Below are positions 5,170-5,558 of a DNA stretch of 5,558 nucleotides, piece after piece. The notes beneath the pieces are model-generated. The model did no database searches and had not been told where the DNA came from. It saw only the letters and a program-made list of their open reading frames with translations. Numbering within the stretch: position 1 is the first letter of the stretch; every line of letters starts with the position of its first letter. The position numbers and the translations under genes are program-made. The DNA is taken from positions 20,488 through 26,045 of the forward strand of contig NZ_DHXT01000006.1 in assembly GCF_002413825.1 (NCBI RefSeq), read 5' to 3'. Source of the DNA: Rhodoferax sp. UBA5149. Lineage in GTDB: Bacteria; Pseudomonadota; Gammaproteobacteria; Burkholderiales; Burkholderiaceae_C.

Positions 5170-5558
5170 ATGAATATTGTGATTCTTGATGATTACCAGG
5201 ATGCGGTTCGAAAGCTCGACTGCGCAGCCAAGCTGGAAGCCTATCCGGCCAAGGTTTACACCAACACGGTCAAGGGACTGGGACAGTTGTCGGTGCGACT
5301 CAAAGATGCCGACGTGATTGTGCTCAACCGTGAGCGCACCCACATGCCACGCCAGCTGATCGAGAAGCTGCCCAAGCTCAAGCTGATTGTGCAAACCGGG
5401 CGTGTCGGCCCGCATATCGACGTGGTCGCGTGTACCGAACGCGGTATTGCCGTTGCGGAGGGTTCGGGCTCGCCCGTGGCACCGGCCGAGCTCACCTGGG
5501 CCCTCATCATGGCGGCGGTGCGGCGCCTGCCGCAGTACATCGGCAATCTCAAGCATGC
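5170..5558 (+). CDS. D-2-hydroxyacid dehydrogenase family protein, 3' end missing
   Basis: The first 129 codons of an NAD(P)-dependent D-isomer-specific 2-hydroxyacid dehydrogenase; the gene runs off the right edge. The visible part is the N-terminal catalytic half: MNIVILDDYQDAV at the start, DADVIVLNRERT (about residues 49-60), LPKLKLIVQTGRVGPHIDV (about 70-88), then RGIAVAEGSGSPVAPAELTWALIM, the equivalent of the conserved stretch leading into the nucleotide-binding domain. The GxGxxG dinucleotide motif and the catalytic Arg, Glu and His lie beyond the window, so activity and substrate cannot be judged. Members of this branch are often annotated simply as 2-hydroxyacid or phosphoglycerate-dehydrogenase-like. 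The ATG at 5170 gives the expected N-terminus; the ribosome binding site is poor, with only GAGG (5152-5155) 14 nt upstream. It is divergent from the DUF1993 gene. Confidence 0.88.
   Translation, partial: MNIVILDDYQDAVRKLDCAAKLEAYPAKVYTNTVKGLGQLSVRLKDADVIVLNRERTHMPRQLIEKLPKLKLIVQTGRVGPHIDVVACTERGIAVAEGSGSPVAPAELTWALIMAAVRRLPQYIGNLKH

Noticed and set aside
3499..5558. Possible mobile or defence island around lexA
   Set aside because: No transposase, integrase, att-like repeat or toxin-antitoxin pair is present, and base composition looks like that of the rest of the window.

Overview
This window is ordinary, compact, GC-rich core chromosome of a betaproteobacterium. The gene order, the LexA-box type (CTG-N10-CAG) and a short dispersed palindromic repeat all suggest Burkholderiales, most likely Comamonadaceae (Rhodoferax- or Polaromonas-like). 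That placement is inference from recalled family features; no search was run.

Layout. Positions 1-1581 (+) hold a tightly packed lipopolysaccharide block: the 3' two-thirds of lpxK, a 60-residue Trm112/YcaR-family gene overlapping its end by 20 nt, and kdsB, which starts on a TTG overlapping the previous stop by 4 nt. This is the lpxK-ycaR-kdsB order known from E. coli. After a 126-nt gap comes adk (1708-2364, +). A cytoplasmic-type asparaginase (2398-3396, -) converges on adk. It diverges from lexA (3499-4173, +) across a 102-nt spacer that carries two LexA-box matches. lexA is followed after 21 nt by an unidentified 113-residue ORF (4195-4536, +). That ORF converges, with a 16-nt gap, on a DUF1993 family gene (4553-5068, -). 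The DUF1993 gene diverges across 101 nt from the 5' part of a D-2-hydroxyacid dehydrogenase gene (5170 to the right edge, +).

Function. LpxK makes lipid IVA by 4'-phosphorylation, and KdsB activates Kdo, which is next added to lipid IVA, so these two genes serve consecutive steps in inner-core LPS assembly. Adk is housekeeping. lexA is the SOS master repressor and its two upstream boxes imply autoregulation. The ORF behind it may be co-transcribed and hence SOS-inducible.

The most notable signal is a roughly 55-bp repeat with the same internal layout at two places (2731-2785 inside the asparaginase gene, 4323-4377 inside the ORF after lexA), both read through in frame. A third stretch in lpxK (436-490) aligns without gaps to the first copy at 36 of 55 positions. 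No mobile element, CRISPR array, RNA gene or defence system was seen, and no convincing intrinsic terminator. I do not see a new multi-gene system here.
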